NCBI GenBank assembly: GCA_036250195.1
Contig: JAVHZZ010000069.1
Location: 480,001-544,000 of the forward strand
DNA: 64,000 nt
From: Mixophyes australis
Taxonomy: Eukaryota; Chordata; Amphibia; Anura; Limnodynastidae
Reading direction: 5' to 3'
Below the pieces are notes generated by a model. The model saw only the letters and a program-made list of their open reading frames with translations, did no database searches and was not told the origin of the DNA. Made by a program: the position numbers and the translations under genes. Shown one piece after another: positions 63,991-64,000 of the stretch; position 1 is the stretch's first letter, and each line of letters opens with the position of its first letter.

Positions 63991-64000
63991 AACAGTTTGT

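Overview
The window is vertebrate nuclear DNA, most likely amphibian (probably a frog with a repeat-rich genome); that assignment is my inference. Evidence for it: a multi-exon SLC22-type organic anion transporter gene with canonical exon sizes; vertebrate-type Ty3/gypsy chromoviruses of the Tf1/sushi group; Gmr1-like gypsy elements with SCAN-like capsids; L2 and L1 LINE remnants; and many hAT and Harbinger-type miniature transposons. There are no bacterial operons, CRISPR arrays or rRNA, and I found no tRNA gene by eye.

Host gene. The only confident host gene lies on the minus strand: exon 1 at 29100-29474, exon 2 at 24780-24883, exon 3 at 14218-14372, exon 4 at 13725-13893 and exon 5 at 67-190. 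Exons 2-5 have lengths of 104, 155, 169 and 124 bp, all splice sites are GT/AG and the phases agree. Later exons lie beyond position 1. A TATA box sits about 126 bp upstream of the ATG. The introns are filled with transposons.

Transposon layout from left to right. In intron 4: a very young 7.57 kb chromovirus (1028-8598), a foldback hAT MITE (8699-9012) and a decayed L1 (10492-about 13370) carrying a 53-bp micro-hAT. In intron 2: a hAT element with a 100-bp repeat leader (14821-17428), a Harbinger-like MITE, a decayed gypsy 3' end (18340-19661), a L2-type tail, a 188-bp hairpin MITE, a minisatellite and an 837-bp tandem duplication (22323-24061). In intron 1: a Gmr1-like gypsy remnant (25675-28819). 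Upstream of the gene: a L2 LINE (32185-35060) split by an LTR-like insertion, a GC-rich hAT MITE (37279-37677), a second, minus-strand Gmr1-like element (37826-42478), an apparently intact minus-strand chromovirus (43240-48949), LTR-like sequence (about 50640-51690), Harbinger-like MITEs and a Harbinger transposase fragment, a 31-bp minisatellite, a possible small spliced gene (57674-58137), a second copy of the 100-bp-leader hAT element (from 60595) and a hAT transposase relic (63268-63990).

Most interesting signals. The two chromoviruses are unrelated in LTR sequence but share the same RNA logic. Each has a TATA box exactly 31 nt upstream of a 10-nt sequence that is the perfect complement of the 10 nt just inside the 5' LTR, which predicts self-primed reverse transcription. 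Each has a GGGAAA(T/C) slippery heptamer followed by a well-formed H-type pseudoknot at the gag-pol junction. The 5' LTR of the first element also carries four stem-loops, one of which has a compensatory base-pair change. The first element has nearly identical LTRs yet lacks the reverse transcriptase segment with the MPFGL-type box; the second looks fully coding.
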